NCBI RefSeq assembly: GCF_001937065.1
Contig: NZ_MOWR01000003.1
Span: 1-64,000 of the forward strand
DNA: 64,000 nucleotides
Source: Streptococcus sp. 'caviae'
Lineage (GTDB): Bacteria > Bacillota > Bacilli > Lactobacillales > Streptococcaceae
Direction of reading: 5' to 3'
A program made the translations under genes and the position numbers. A model generated the notes under the pieces. That model was not told the origin of the DNA. It saw only the letters and a list, made by a program, of their open reading frames with translations, and did not search any database. Numbering within the stretch: position 1 is the first letter of the stretch; each line of letters begins with the position of its first letter. Below are positions 26,301-35,400 of this stretch, in pieces.

Positions 26301-27116
26301 ATGAAAATAGTTAAAAAAGTTTTAGTAGGAGCTCTTACCGCTTTATCGCTGATCAGTCTTGCTGCCTGCAACTCTTCATCCAAGGATGATTCTGTAAAAA
26401 AGATCGAAGACAAAGGAAAGCTTGTTGTTGCCATGAATCCTGAGTTCGCTCCGTTTGAATTCAAGACACTGGTTAACGGCAAAGATACCATCGTCGGAGC
26501 AGATGTTGAGATTGCTAAGGCTATTGCCAAAGAATTGGGTGTAAAAGTAGAATTTTCAGCTATGTCTTTTAACAATGTCCTGTCAAGTGTTCAGTCAGGT
26601 AAGGCTGATATTGCTATTTCAGGCATTTCGGCAACCAAAGAGCGTCAAAAGGTTTATGATTTCTCAGAAACTTATTACGAATCTGTTAATGTGGTGATTG
26701 TCAAAAAATCTGAGTTGGCAAAATATAAGAAAACTGATTCCCTGAAGGGTCTCTCCGTAGCCACTCAAAAGGGAAGCATTCAGGAAGATGTTGCCAAGAA
26801 ACAATTGACAGGTGCTAAAATTATCTCTCTCGTTCAAAATGGTGAAATGATTAACGAATTAAAATCTGGCCAAGTTAACGGCGTTGTTTTAGAAAAGCCG
26901 ATTGCAGAAGGCTATGTTGCTAAAAACAGCGATTTGGCTATTGCCCAAATCAAATTAAAATCCGGGGCTTCCGATTCTTATGCTGTTGCCATGCCTAAGG
27001 GAAGCACCTCTCTTAAGAAAAAAGTGGATAAGGTTATCAAGGAGCTTAAGAAATCTAACAAAATTGATAATTTTGTTAAAGAAGCCTACAACTTGTCTGT
27101 TTCCAGCAAAGAATAA
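26301..27116 (+). CDS. Amino-acid ABC transporter substrate-binding lipoprotein, paralog 1
   Basis: The 271-residue precursor has a lipoprotein signal peptide with lipobox LAAC (lipidated C23). A type-2 periplasmic-binding fold follows, with PEFAPFEFK, GADVEIAKAIAKELG and DIAISGISATKERQKVYDFSE, characteristic of polar amino acid binding proteins. Start chosen at the ATG after GAGG. No permease or ATPase is adjacent, so it must serve a transporter encoded elsewhere. It is closely similar to the protein at 28451-29263. Confidence 0.92.
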   Translation: MKIVKKVLVGALTALSLISLAACNSSSKDDSVKKIEDKGKLVVAMNPEFAPFEFKTLVNGKDTIVGADVEIAKAIAKELGVKVEFSAMSFNNVLSSVQSGKADIAISGISATKERQKVYDFSETYYESVNVVIVKKSELAKYKKTDSLKGLSVATQKGSIQEDVAKKQLTGAKIISLVQNGEMINELKSGQVNGVVLEKPIAEGYVAKNSDLAIAQIKLKSGASDSYAVAMPKGSTSLKKKVDKVIKELKKSNKIDNFVKEAYNLSVSSKE

Positions 27117-27156
27117 GAAAATCTTCTTTGGGATAAACGTTCAGGAACTATCACGA

Positions 27157-27199
27157 AACCCTTCAGCAGGTGTTTGCGCATCTGCTGGAGGTTTTTTTG
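27157..27199 (+). terminator. Terminator after binding protein paralog 1
   Basis: CTTCAGCAG and CTGCTGGAG form a stem around a 12-base loop, with a following T7 run. Confidence 0.88.
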
Positions 27200-27281
27200 T
27201 TAATGCCAACCTGATTTCTTGGCATTGACAAGTACCTGTTTATTAAGTATTATCATTAGTAGGAAAACTAAAGGAGTCAAG

Positions 27282-28400
27282 ATGAAATTACCACGTTTTG
27301 GAGTGGAAGAATGGCTGAACGTTCATGAAAAGGAGGCCCTCTATGATATTGCCGGTGTGTCTATCTCGGCTTTGACCCTGGAGGAGCTTTTTGAGCTGGC
27401 ACACCAGGATCTGAGCGCTTTTTTTCAGGAACTCTCCCGAAAAAAGATGGACTATGGCTGGATAGAGGGCTCACCCGAATTTAAAAAGCAAGTTTGCGGA
27501 CTTTATAAAAAAATGAGGCCTGAGCAGATTTTGCAGACCAACGGTGCAACGGGTGCTAATTTGCTGGCGCTCTATGCCCTTATTGAGCCTCAGGACCATG
27601 TCATTTCAGTCTACCCCGCCTACCAGCAGCTCTATGATATTCCCAAATCTTTGGGAGCGCAGGTAGACTTGTGGCGGATCAGAGAGGATCATAATTGGCT
27701 GCCGGATTTGGATGATTTGCGCAGGCTGATTCGTCCTAATACTAAAATGATCTGCATCAACAATGCTCATAATCCGACGGGGGCCATCATGGATGAGGCC
27801 TACTTACAGGAATTGGTCGCTATTGCTGAATCCTGCGGGGCCTATATTCTGTCCGATGAAGTCTATAAGCCATTTTCTGATCAGTCAGAAGTTCCTGCTA
27901 TTGCTGACTTGTACGACAAGGGGATTTCAGTCGACAGTCTGTCCAAGGCCTATTCACTCCCCGGCATTCGTGTAGGCTGGGTAGCTTCAAATAAGGAAGT
28001 AGCGGATATTCTCAGAAACTATCGTGATTATACCATGATTTGTGCCGGTGTCTTTGATGATCTGCTGGCTGCCTTTGCACTGAAAAACCGGCAGGTCATT
28101 ATTGAGAGGAATCAAAAGATCGTGAGTGAAAATCTGGAGATTTTAAAAAATTGGCTGGCGCAGGAGCCGCGAGCTCATGCTATTTTGCCGGATCATGTTT
28201 CCACCTCTCTGGTTAAACTGGATGTGCCGCTTCCCATTGAGGAGTTCTGCCGGCAGCTCTTAGCAGCTTATGGGGTGCTGCTTGTCCCGGGAAGTCGTTT
28301 TGATCTTGAAGGCTATGTTCGCCTCGGTTACTGCGGTGACAGGGACATTTTAAAAACGGCTCTGTCAAAACTATCCCAGTGTTTGGAAAGCTTTGATTAA
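27282..28400 (+). CDS. PLP-dependent aminotransferase, class I/II
   Basis: The start at 27282 follows AAAGGAG. The 372-residue fold-type I enzyme shows NNAHNPTGA (substrate carboxylate and cofactor contacts), LSDEVYKPF and the PLP lysine K222 in SLSKAYSLPGIRVGW. A C-terminal arginine segment YVRLGY also fits aspartate-aminotransferase-like enzymes. The substrate is unknown. Its position between two amino-acid-binding lipoproteins suggests it acts on the imported amino acid, possibly a sulfur or aromatic one, but this is inference from context only. Confidence 0.85.
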   Translation: MKLPRFGVEEWLNVHEKEALYDIAGVSISALTLEELFELAHQDLSAFFQELSRKKMDYGWIEGSPEFKKQVCGLYKKMRPEQILQTNGATGANLLALYALIEPQDHVISVYPAYQQLYDIPKSLGAQVDLWRIREDHNWLPDLDDLRRLIRPNTKMICINNAHNPTGAIMDEAYLQELVAIAESCGAYILSDEVYKPFSDQSEVPAIADLYDKGISVDSLSKAYSLPGIRVGWVASNKEVADILRNYRDYTMICAGVFDDLLAAFALKNRQVIIERNQKIVSENLEILKNWLAQEPRAHAILPDHVSTSLVKLDVPLPIEEFCRQLLAAYGVLLVPGSRFDLEGYVRLGYCGDRDILKTALSKLSQCLESFD

Positions 28401-28450
28401 TAAAGGTTATAACTGTTATAACAGACTTATCAAATAGAAAAGAGAAAAAA

Positions 28451-29263
28451 ATGACATTAAGAAAATTATTGCTGGCTTGCTTCAGCCTTTTGGCTGTGAT
28501 TGCTCTGACTGCCTGCGGCGCTTCAAATGCAAAAGACATGCAGGATAAAGTAAAGGAGAAGAAGAAAATTGTTGTTGCTGTCAGTCCGGACTATGCACCC
28601 TTTGAATTCAAGGCTCTGATTAACGGAAAAGATACTGTTGTCGGTGCTGATATCGAATTGGCAAGGGCAATTGCCGATGAACTGGGCGTCAAATTGGAAA
28701 TCTCCTCCATGAGCTTTGACAATGTTCTCTCTAGTTTAAAGACAGGAAAGGCTGATATCGCTATCTCCGGTCTGTCCTATACTAAGGAACGTGCCAAGGT
28801 TTATGATTTTTCAGATGCTTATTACGAGACTGAAAATGCTATCCTAGTCAGAAAGTCTGATGTTAATAAATATACATCACTGGCTGCTTTCAACAAGGCT
28901 AAGGTGGCCGTTCAAAAAGGAACCATTGAAGAAGGTTTGGCAAAAGATCAGCTGAAGAAATCAAATATCACTGCTCTGACTTCCATGGGTGAAGCTGTTA
29001 ATGAACTGAAATCAGGGCAGGTCGATGCTATTGATTTGGAAAAGCCGGTAGCAGAAGGCTATATTTCTCAAAACAGCGACCTTGTTCTTGCGAAAGTTGC
29101 CCTGAAAACGGGTGAAGGTGACGCCAAAGCAGTTGCCCTGCCCAAAGACAGCGGTAAATTAGTTAAGACAGTTAATAAGGTTATTAAAAAGCTTAAAAAA
29201 GAAGGCAAGTACAAACAGTTTATCAGCGATGCGGTTAAATTGACCGGACAGCAAGTTGACTAA
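28451..29263 (+). CDS. Amino-acid ABC transporter substrate-binding lipoprotein, paralog 2
   Basis: The 270-residue precursor has lipobox LTAC (C22) and the same binding-protein fold as paralog 1: PDYAPFEFKALINGKDTVVG, FDNVLSSLKTGKADIAISGL and YVISQNSD-like segments in equal order. The two look like an old tandem duplication with an aminotransferase between them. Start at 28451 after AAAAGAGAAAA, a weak site. The 51-base gap to the aminotransferase has no terminator, so the two may be co-transcribed. Confidence 0.92.
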   Translation: MTLRKLLLACFSLLAVIALTACGASNAKDMQDKVKEKKKIVVAVSPDYAPFEFKALINGKDTVVGADIELARAIADELGVKLEISSMSFDNVLSSLKTGKADIAISGLSYTKERAKVYDFSDAYYETENAILVRKSDVNKYTSLAAFNKAKVAVQKGTIEEGLAKDQLKKSNITALTSMGEAVNELKSGQVDAIDLEKPVAEGYISQNSDLVLAKVALKTGEGDAKAVALPKDSGKLVKTVNKVIKKLKKEGKYKQFISDAVKLTGQQVD

Positions 29264-29332
29264 AAAGGACTTATTTTCGGGTTTAATTTTCAGCGTTCGT
29301 GAAAATAAATTTTAAAATAGTCTGAAAATGTC

Positions 29333-29362
29333 TTGACATTTATTTCCACATTCCTGTATAAT
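29333..29362 (+). promoter_or_regulatory. Promoter of rpsU
   Basis: TTGACA (29333-29338) and TATAAT (29357-29362) with an 18-base spacer lie about 50 bases before the rpsU start codon. Confidence 0.85.
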
Positions 29363-29410
29363 GTTTAAGAACGTGTAAATGTTACAATGAAATTGAGGGG
29401 AGTGAGATAC

Positions 29411-29587
29411 ATGTCAAAGACTGTAGTGCGTAAAAATGAATCACTTGACGATGCTCTTCGTCGTTTCAAACGTTCTGTAACTAAAGCTGGTACACTTCAA
29501 GAATCACGCAAACGTGAATTCTACGAAAAACCTTCTGTAAAACGTAAACGTAAGTCAGAAGCAGCTCGCAAACGTAAAAAATTCTAA
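29411..29587 (+). CDS. rpsU: 30S ribosomal protein S21
   Basis: The 58-residue basic protein starts at 29411 after GAGGGGAGTGAG. An in-frame ATG at 29387 lies before this site and is rejected. The sequence [20 protein letters not shown] and the C-terminal lysine/arginine cluster are those of firmicute S21. In many bacteria rpsU, dnaG and rpoD form one operon. Here mscL and a secreted-protein gene separate rpsU from dnaG, and rpsU has its own promoter and terminator. Confidence 0.97.
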
Positions 29588-29604
29588 AGTGATTATTGTG
29601 AAAG

Positions 29605-29627
29605 GCTGAAACAAAGTTTCAGTTTTT
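29605..29627 (+). terminator. rpsU terminator
   Basis: CTGAAAC-AAA-GTTTCAG is followed by six T. Confidence 0.9.
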
Positions 29628-29688
29628 TATTTTGCCATCAATTCAGTTAACTCCTTCTTTATATGTACTGTGTTTTAAAAAAGCCAAT

Positions 29689-29777
29689 AAAAAAAGACAG
29701 CCTCACTATTGAACTGTGCCAGAAGTCAGATGAAAACTCTAACGATTGGGCTCAGTACCGTAAGGTCTGTCTTTTTT
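29689..29777. repeat. Terminator-like stem enclosing sequences that resemble IS3 ends
   Basis: AAAAAGACAG (from 29691) pairs with CTGTCTTTTT (29767-29776). The enclosed part begins TTGAACTGTGCCAGAAGTC and ends with GATTGGGCTCAGTACC, which look like opposed, degenerate copies of the IS3-family terminal repeat seen at 103-127. No protein is encoded. It lies between the convergent rpsU and mscL genes and can still serve as the mscL terminator. Confidence 0.5.
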
Positions 29778-29834
29778 CAAGAAGAGAAGAAGCAGTTCAT
29801 CGATTGTTTAATCATGATTGCTTCTCGGCGGTTT

Positions 29835-30215
29835 TTACTTTTGGTTTTCTAAGAGGGCTTTAATGTCTGCCAGCAGTTCAACTTCAGTAGGCTCAGTTTC
29901 AGCAGCATCTTCTTCTGCCTTTTTGGTAAGAGCCATTGCATGATTAGCAGCTTTAACAACGAAAAAGAGTGTTGTTCCCACAATCAAGAAGTTAATGACA
30001 GCACTTAAGAAGTTACCGTAAGCGACACCGTTCCATGAAAGATCAGCAATCTTGTCTACACCGGCAGCTTTTAAAGCAGGGTTCAAGAAGAGCGGTGTGA
30101 TAACGTCTGAAACGAAGGATGTGATAATAGCATTGAATGCTGCCCCCATAACAACAGCTACAGCAAGGTCAAGAACACTTCCTCGGAACAAAAACTCTTT
30201 AAGTTCTTTAATCAT
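29835..30215 (-). CDS. mscL: Large-conductance mechanosensitive channel MscL
   Basis: The 126-residue protein has the conserved N-terminal FLFRGSVLDLAVAVVMGAAF amphipathic and first pore helix, a periplasmic loop, a second membrane helix (FLIVGTTLFFVVKA) and an acidic C-terminal helix. It forms a pentameric pore that opens under osmotic downshock. The start follows GAAAGGAAA. It is transcribed alone, opposite to rpsU and the next gene. Confidence 0.96.
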   Translation of the reverse strand: MIKELKEFLFRGSVLDLAVAVVMGAAFNAIITSFVSDVITPLFLNPALKAAGVDKIADLSWNGVAYGNFLSAVINFLIVGTTLFFVVKAANHAMALTKKAEEDAAETEPTEVELLADIKALLENQK

Positions 30216-30351
30216 TTCATTTTTCCTTTCTTATTATTAGTTACCTATTATACGGGAAAAAGAGACATTTGACAATATATGTGCTTCACTTTTTTCAAAA
30301 ATATGGTAAAATTGAAATGCTGTAAAAAATATATTTTCTGAAGGGAAGACA

Positions 30352-31839
30352 ATGGGAAACAGAAGACACAAGCGAAAGGGGCTAGTTCGGAAAAGAGAAA
30401 TTATCGCATTAGCTATTTTTGTTTCGTCGGCCGTTTTGCTTCTGGCGGCAACGAATTCTTTCGAGGTTCTGGCCAGAACCCTGAATTTAAAGCCTATCGG
30501 AATCACCCTTCCTTTTGTCAGTAAGGAAGCAGGGCAAAAATCACGATACGATTCCGGCCAAAAGGTTCAAATAAGTTCTGGTCAAAAACTGGCAGATTAC
30601 CAAAACTGGATTGGAACAATCAAGAAGGTCAAATCGACAGAGACCTCACAGCAAAAATTAGCATACACCTATGAAATTAAATTTGACAACGGACGCACCA
30701 TTAAAAACGTTGGGGAAAGTGATCTAGCCAAAACTAAGAAATCAAGATACCAGCAAGGCCAGATTGTCAAGCTAAAATCGTCTGCCAAAGAGAACTTAAA
30801 TGGCCGCAGCCTGTCTGATTATCGGACATCGGCCGGCCGAGTTGAGCAGGTCTCTTATAATCACAGCAGTGCTGCCGGCGGCTATAAATATGATGTTACC
30901 TTTGATGACGGCGGCAAGGTCACTGACATCCAAGAAGGGGATTTGGAGACTATTTACCAAGTTAAGCTAAAAGCAGAAAACAGTGCGGCTCAAAACAATG
31001 ACGTTTTGAGACAGGCCTTTGCTTATGCTAAGGAGCACCCGGGCACCATTTTAAGTCTGCCCAGCGGTAAATTTAAAATCGGCAGTCAGACACCGAATAA
31101 AGATTACCTCACCCTGGCTTCCGATACTGAAATCAGAGGCGACAATACAACGCTTGTGGTTGAAGGAGCGGCTTACTGGTTTGCCCTGGCAACAGGACCC
31201 AAAGCAACTGATGGGGTTAAAAATTTCACCATGCGCAATCTTAATATTAAGGCCAGCGATTTGGATAAGGGCAACCACTTTATGATTATGGCCAACCACG
31301 GCGATCATTGGCGGGTTCTTAATAACAGTTTTACCATGGTTCATAAAAAGGGCAGCCACGTTTTTGACTTGGGAGGCCTGCAAAATTCCACTTTTAAGGG
31401 GAATCAGTTCACGGGCTATGCTCCAGAGCTGGTTAATGCTAAACAAATTGATGCCAATCTTTCCCTTCACGACTATTATTCGGAGGCCATTCAGTTAGAT
31501 GCTTCGAGTGACAACGGTGTATGGGACGGCGGTTTAATCAAGGCGATTGACCCTAATTACGGTACGCACAATAAAGACAGGCAGATCAGCCGAAATATCG
31601 TTATCACTGATAATTCCTTTGTTCCTTATTACGACAGCAAAGGCAATATCAAAGCTTACAGCGGAAGTGTTGGTCAGCATTCTTCGGATGTAGGTCCGAT
31701 TAAAATTTACAATAATGTCTTTAGCAATACGTTGGTTGACCGGCTTAATGTCAATGAGAAAAATAAACTTTGGCTGTTTAAGGCCGTCCATCTAAAGTTG
31801 GAACGCAAAGGCACTGTATACGATAATGATATAGACTAA
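30352..31839 (+). CDS. Secreted or anchored protein with SH3-like repeats and a parallel beta-helix
   Basis: The 495-residue protein has a basic N-terminus and a membrane segment (about 17-34). Two related modules follow, at about 64-125 (RYDSGQKVQISSG, IGTIKKVK, YEIKFDNG) and 126-204 (RYQQGQIVKLKSS, AGRVEQV, YDVTFDDGG). These resemble bacterial SH3-like wall-binding domains. The remainder (205-495) has the VLRQAFAYAKEHPGTILSLP start and repeated short N-x-F/I strands of right-handed beta-helix carbohydrate-active proteins. It may bind or cleave a surface polysaccharide, but no catalytic residues can be assigned. It has its own terminator and stands just before dnaG. Confidence 0.7.
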   Translation: MGNRRHKRKGLVRKREIIALAIFVSSAVLLLAATNSFEVLARTLNLKPIGITLPFVSKEAGQKSRYDSGQKVQISSGQKLADYQNWIGTIKKVKSTETSQQKLAYTYEIKFDNGRTIKNVGESDLAKTKKSRYQQGQIVKLKSSAKENLNGRSLSDYRTSAGRVEQVSYNHSSAAGGYKYDVTFDDGGKVTDIQEGDLETIYQVKLKAENSAAQNNDVLRQAFAYAKEHPGTILSLPSGKFKIGSQTPNKDYLTLASDTEIRGDNTTLVVEGAAYWFALATGPKATDGVKNFTMRNLNIKASDLDKGNHFMIMANHGDHWRVLNNSFTMVHKKGSHVFDLGGLQNSTFKGNQFTGYAPELVNAKQIDANLSLHDYYSEAIQLDASSDNGVWDGGLIKAIDPNYGTHNKDRQISRNIVITDNSFVPYYDSKGNIKAYSGSVGQHSSDVGPIKIYNNVFSNTLVDRLNVNEKNKLWLFKAVHLKLERKGTVYDNDID

Positions 31840-31866
31840 TCGCTCCTCTTAAAAAATTCTGACAGG

Positions 31867-31913
31867 GCACTCTCTGAGCCGGTCGCAAAGACCAAGCTCA
31901 GAGAGTGCTTTTG
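31867..31913 (+). terminator. Terminator after the beta-helix protein gene
   Basis: GCACTCTCTGAGC and GCTCAGAGAGTGC form a perfect 13-bp stem, followed by TTTTG. Confidence 0.88.
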
Positions 31914-31924
31914 TACCTCTTTAA

Positions 31925-31953
31925 TTTACAAAAAGTCCTAAAAATGTTATAAT
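31925..31953 (+). promoter_or_regulatory. Promoter of dnaG-rpoD
   Basis: TTTACA (31925-31930), a 17-base spacer and TATAAT (31948-31953), with an extended -10 TG at 31945-31946. Confidence 0.75.
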
Positions 31954-31999
31954 GAAAAGCAACGCTAAAATAGGGATTTTGATGTGGAGGTGATGATTT

Positions 32000-33775
32000 C
32001 TGGCTATTGATAAGGAAATGATTAACGACATTAAAAACAGCGTCAATATTGTTGATGTGATTGGCGAAGTTGTCAGTCTTTCACGGGCTGGCCGCAATTA
32101 TTTAGGTCTTTGTCCCTTCCACAAAGAGAAGACGCCCTCCTTTAATGTTATTGAAGACAGGCAGTTTTTTCACTGTTTTGGCTGCGGGCGTTCAGGCGAT
32201 GTCTTTAAATTTTTAGAAGACTACCGCAATATCAGCTTTTTAGAGAGTGTTCAGGTGCTTGCTGACCGCGCTGGAATTAATATTACGGTTCAGGACAAGA
32301 GTCAGGAAACAAGGCAGGAGCACCCCAACCAACGATTTTTCAGCATCAATGATGATGCCGGCAAGTTTTATCAGGCTGTTTTAAAGACGACCAAGATAGG
32401 GGAAACAGCCCGCCAGTATCTTTATGAAAGAGGACTGACGGATGAGCTGATTGATTATTTTAAGATAGGTTTGGCTCCGGATGAACATGATTATCTTTAT
32501 CAGGCCATGCTGAAAAAATATGATGAAGATACCATCATTAATTCTGGTCTTTTTAATCTGTCGGACAGCAACACGGTTTATGATGCCTTTCGGAACCGCA
32601 TCATGTTTCCTTTGACGGATGAGTTTGGTCACATTGTCGGTTTTTCAGGCCGTATTTGGACAGAGGCCGACAGTGCCAAAAAACTGGCGAAATATAAAAA
32701 TACACGTGCGACAGCTGTCTTTAATAAGTCTTATGAACTTTATCATTTGGACCGAGCCAAAGCAGTTGCCAAAAAAGAACATGAAATCTACCTTATGGAG
32801 GGTTTCATGGACGTTATTGCCGCCTATCGCTGCGGAATCAGCAATGCGGTCGCTTCCATGGGAACAGCGCTGACGCCGGAGCATGTGAAGCATTTGCAGA
32901 AATTCACTAAAAAAGTAATCCTGACCTATGACGGTGACAGTGCCGGGCAGAACGCTATTGCCAAATCCTTGGACATTTTATCAGATATGGCAGTGGAAAT
33001 CGTCAGAATTCCCGGTCAGATGGATCCCGATGAGTTTATCAAGGAAAATTCTGCGGAAGAACTGAAAAAACTTCTGACCCAGTCAAGGATTAGCAGCGTT
33101 GAGTTTTGGCTCCATCATCTAAAACCTGAAAATATTGATAACTTGCAGGCAGAGATTGACTATGTGGAGAAGATGGCGAAAATCATCGCCGCCTCCCCGT
33201 CAATTACTGCTCAAAACACCTATATCAATATGGTGGCAGAAGTTCTGCCGGACTTCAATTATCAGCAGGTAGAGCAGGCGGTTAATAATGAGCGCCTGCA
33301 AACGCGCTCACAAAGAAGCGAACAGGCGCTCAGCCAGCCTATTAAGGCAGAGCTGCCCATGAGTAAGCATCTGAGTGCTGTGGTTAAGGCTGAGAATCAG
33401 CTCTTTCACCGGATTCTTCACCATGGTTACCTTTTGAATGAATTTCGCAATAGGGATGATTTTAAATTTGAGACTCCGGAATTGCAGGAACTTTATCAGC
33501 TTTTAAAAAGCAATGGTGAATTGAATGCCTATGATTTGGCTCAGCTTCCCGAGGAACTTCAAAATGCCTACTACCGTGTTTTAGAGGAAAATCTTCCTGA
33601 AGAGATTGCTGAGGGTGAAATCAGGCAGCTGGAAAGCCAGAGAAATAAATACCTGCAGCAGCAGGAGATGCGAAAACAAAGCAAAACCATCCGTGAAAGC
33701 AGCAATCACGGAGACATAGATACTGCAGTTGAGGGCTTGGCGGCTCTCATCGCTCAAAAAAGAAATATGGAATAG
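32000..33775 (+). CDS. dnaG: DNA primase DnaG (probable CTG start)
   Basis: The primase has a CHC2 zinc-binding domain ([14 protein letters not shown] to HCFGCG), a TOPRIM core with [14 protein letters not shown] and TYDGDSAG, and a C-terminal DnaB-binding region. A start at CTG 32000 gives [19 protein letters not shown], the usual primase N-terminus, and lies nine bases after GGAGG (31986-31990). The first ATG in frame (32018) is 27 bases from that site and would lose six conserved residues. Upstream in this frame are two TGA codons, so no longer start exists. It is followed after seven bases by rpoD. Confidence 0.93.
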   Translation: MAIDKEMINDIKNSVNIVDVIGEVVSLSRAGRNYLGLCPFHKEKTPSFNVIEDRQFFHCFGCGRSGDVFKFLEDYRNISFLESVQVLADRAGINITVQDKSQETRQEHPNQRFFSINDDAGKFYQAVLKTTKIGETARQYLYERGLTDELIDYFKIGLAPDEHDYLYQAMLKKYDEDTIINSGLFNLSDSNTVYDAFRNRIMFPLTDEFGHIVGFSGRIWTEADSAKKLAKYKNTRATAVFNKSYELYHLDRAKAVAKKEHEIYLMEGFMDVIAAYRCGISNAVASMGTALTPEHVKHLQKFTKKVILTYDGDSAGQNAIAKSLDILSDMAVEIVRIPGQMDPDEFIKENSAEELKKLLTQSRISSVEFWLHHLKPENIDNLQAEIDYVEKMAKIIAASPSITAQNTYINMVAEVLPDFNYQQVEQAVNNERLQTRSQRSEQALSQPIKAELPMSKHLSAVVKAENQLFHRILHHGYLLNEFRNRDDFKFETPELQELYQLLKSNGELNAYDLAQLPEELQNAYYRVLEENLPEEIAEGEIRQLESQRNKYLQQQEMRKQSKTIRESSNHGDIDTAVEGLAALIAQKRNME

Positions 33776-33782
33776 AGGAAAA

Positions 33783-34898
33783 ATGGCAAGTAGTAGTAAA
33801 AAAACATCAAGTACCTTTAATGTTCAAGTGGCAGATTTTATTCGCAATCATAAAAAAGAAGGGGTTGCTATTGACGATGAAGTTACTGAAAAACTCGTCA
33901 TCCCTTTTGGACTTGAAGCCGAGCAAATTGACGATCTGCTGGAACGTTTGACTGACGGCGGTATCTCTATCACTGACAAAGACGGCAATCCTTCGTCTAA
34001 GTATGCTGTTGAAGAGATTAAACCCGAGGAGCTGACTGATGAAGAGCTGCTGGGCAGTAATTCTGCAAAGGTCAATGATCCTGTACGTATGTATTTAAAA
34101 GAAATTGGCGTTGTTCCTCTTTTGACAAATGAAGAAGAAAAAGAACTGGCTATTGCAGTTGAAAACGGTGACCTTGAAGCCAAACAGCGTTTGGCAGAAG
34201 CCAATCTGCGTCTGGTTGTCTCCATCGCTAAGCGCTATGTCGGCCGCGGCATGCAGTTTTTGGATCTTATCCAAGAAGGTAACATGGGCTTGATGAAGGC
34301 GGTTGATAAGTTCGACTACTCCAAGGGATTCAAATTTTCAACCTATGCAACCTGGTGGATTCGTCAAGCTATCACACGTGCGATTGCGGATCAGGCCCGC
34401 ACGATTCGGATTCCCGTTCACATGGTGGAAACCATTAACAAATTAGTGCGCGAGCAGCGCAATCTCCTGCAAGAACTGGGACAGGACCCAACGCCTGAAC
34501 AGATTGCAGAGCGGATGGATATGACCCCGGACAAGGTTCGTGAAATCCTGAAAATTGCTCAGGAGCCAGTGTCTCTGGAAACACCGATTGGTGAAGAGGA
34601 CGACAGCCATCTGGGGGACTTTATCGAAGACGAAGTCATTGAAAATCCGGTGGATTATACAACGCGTGTTGTGCTGCGCGAGCAGTTGGATGAAGTGCTT
34701 GATACGCTGACCGACCGAGAAGAAAATGTCCTGCGCCTGCGTTTCGGTTTAGATGACGGCAAGATGCGCACACTGGAAGATGTGGGCAGAGTGTTCAATG
34801 TTACTCGTGAACGCATTCGTCAGATTGAAGCTAAGGCCTTGCGTAAATTGCGCCATCCCAGCCGCAGCAAGCAGCTGCGTGATTTTGTAGAGGATTAA
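33783..34898 (+). CDS. rpoD: Primary sigma factor RpoD (sigma-70/sigma-A)
   Basis: The 371-residue protein starts at 33783 after GAGGAAA; the longer frame overlaps dnaG. A short region 1.1 precedes region 1.2 ([12 protein letters not shown]), region 2 with [20 protein letters not shown] and [12 protein letters not shown] (core binding and -10 melting), region 3, and region 4 with [19 protein letters not shown] (-35 recognition). It directs most transcription in the cell. It is co-transcribed with dnaG and probably the following MIP18-family gene. Confidence 0.98.
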   Translation: MASSSKKTSSTFNVQVADFIRNHKKEGVAIDDEVTEKLVIPFGLEAEQIDDLLERLTDGGISITDKDGNPSSKYAVEEIKPEELTDEELLGSNSAKVNDPVRMYLKEIGVVPLLTNEEEKELAIAVENGDLEAKQRLAEANLRLVVSIAKRYVGRGMQFLDLIQEGNMGLMKAVDKFDYSKGFKFSTYATWWIRQAITRAIADQARTIRIPVHMVETINKLVREQRNLLQELGQDPTPEQIAERMDMTPDKVREILKIAQEPVSLETPIGEEDDSHLGDFIEDEVIENPVDYTTRVVLREQLDEVLDTLTDREENVLRLRFGLDDGKMRTLEDVGRVFNVTRERIRQIEAKALRKLRHPSRSKQLRDFVED

Positions 34899-34912
34899 AA
34901 GGAGAGGGAACT

Positions 34913-35248
34913 ATGGCAGAAGCAAACTATACTCCCGAGGAAGTCACAAAGATTAAAGACAGAATTCTTGAAGCTTTGGAAATGGTTATTGATCCGGAAT
35001 TGGGCATTGATATTGTCAATCTGGGGCTTATCTATGACATTCGTTTTGATGATTCAGGCCATACGGAGATTGATATGACCCTGACCACCATGGGCTGTCC
35101 TTTGGCCGATTTGCTGACGGACCAGATTTACGATGTTTTAAAAGATGTGCCTGAGGTTCTTGATGTTGATGTCAAGTTAGTGTGGTCACCAGCTTGGTCA
35201 GTTGACAAAATGAGCCGCTATGCACGGATTGCTTTGGGGATTCGCTAA
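34913..35248 (+). CDS. MIP18/PaaD-like metal-sulfur cluster assembly protein
   Basis: The 111-residue protein has the DUF59 signature VIDPELGIDIVNLGLIYDI (about 26-44) and the cysteine motif TTMGCPLADLL (about 57-67). Such SufT/PaaD-type proteins assist iron-sulfur cluster maturation. The gene starts 14 bases after rpoD with AAGGAGAGGG and ends the dnaG-rpoD operon before a terminator. Confidence 0.88.
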   Translation: MAEANYTPEEVTKIKDRILEALEMVIDPELGIDIVNLGLIYDIRFDDSGHTEIDMTLTTMGCPLADLLTDQIYDVLKDVPEVLDVDVKLVWSPAWSVDKMSRYARIALGIR

Positions 35249-35301
35249 TTGGCAGCAAACAAATTAAGACAAAGACTTGATAAAAAAGATGAGGCTGTTA
35301 A

Positions 35302-35345
35302 GGCTGACTAAATCGCAGAAAGTTTGATAAAGTCGGCTTTTTTGC
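35302..35345 (+). terminator. Terminator of the dnaG operon
   Basis: GCTGACT and AGTCGGC pair around a 21-base loop and are followed by six T. Confidence 0.7.
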
Positions 35346-35400
35346 CATTTTTTGGTAAAGCTGCTGTTTTTTGATGAATATATTTTAAAGGAGAATACGA

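Noticed and set aside
29663..29863. 66-codon frame MYCVLKK... after rpsU
   Set aside because: It spans the terminator-like hairpin and overlaps mscL; no ribosome binding site.
35249..35311. 20-codon TTG frame directly after the MIP18-family gene
   Set aside because: No ribosome binding site, very short, and its end runs into the operon terminator.
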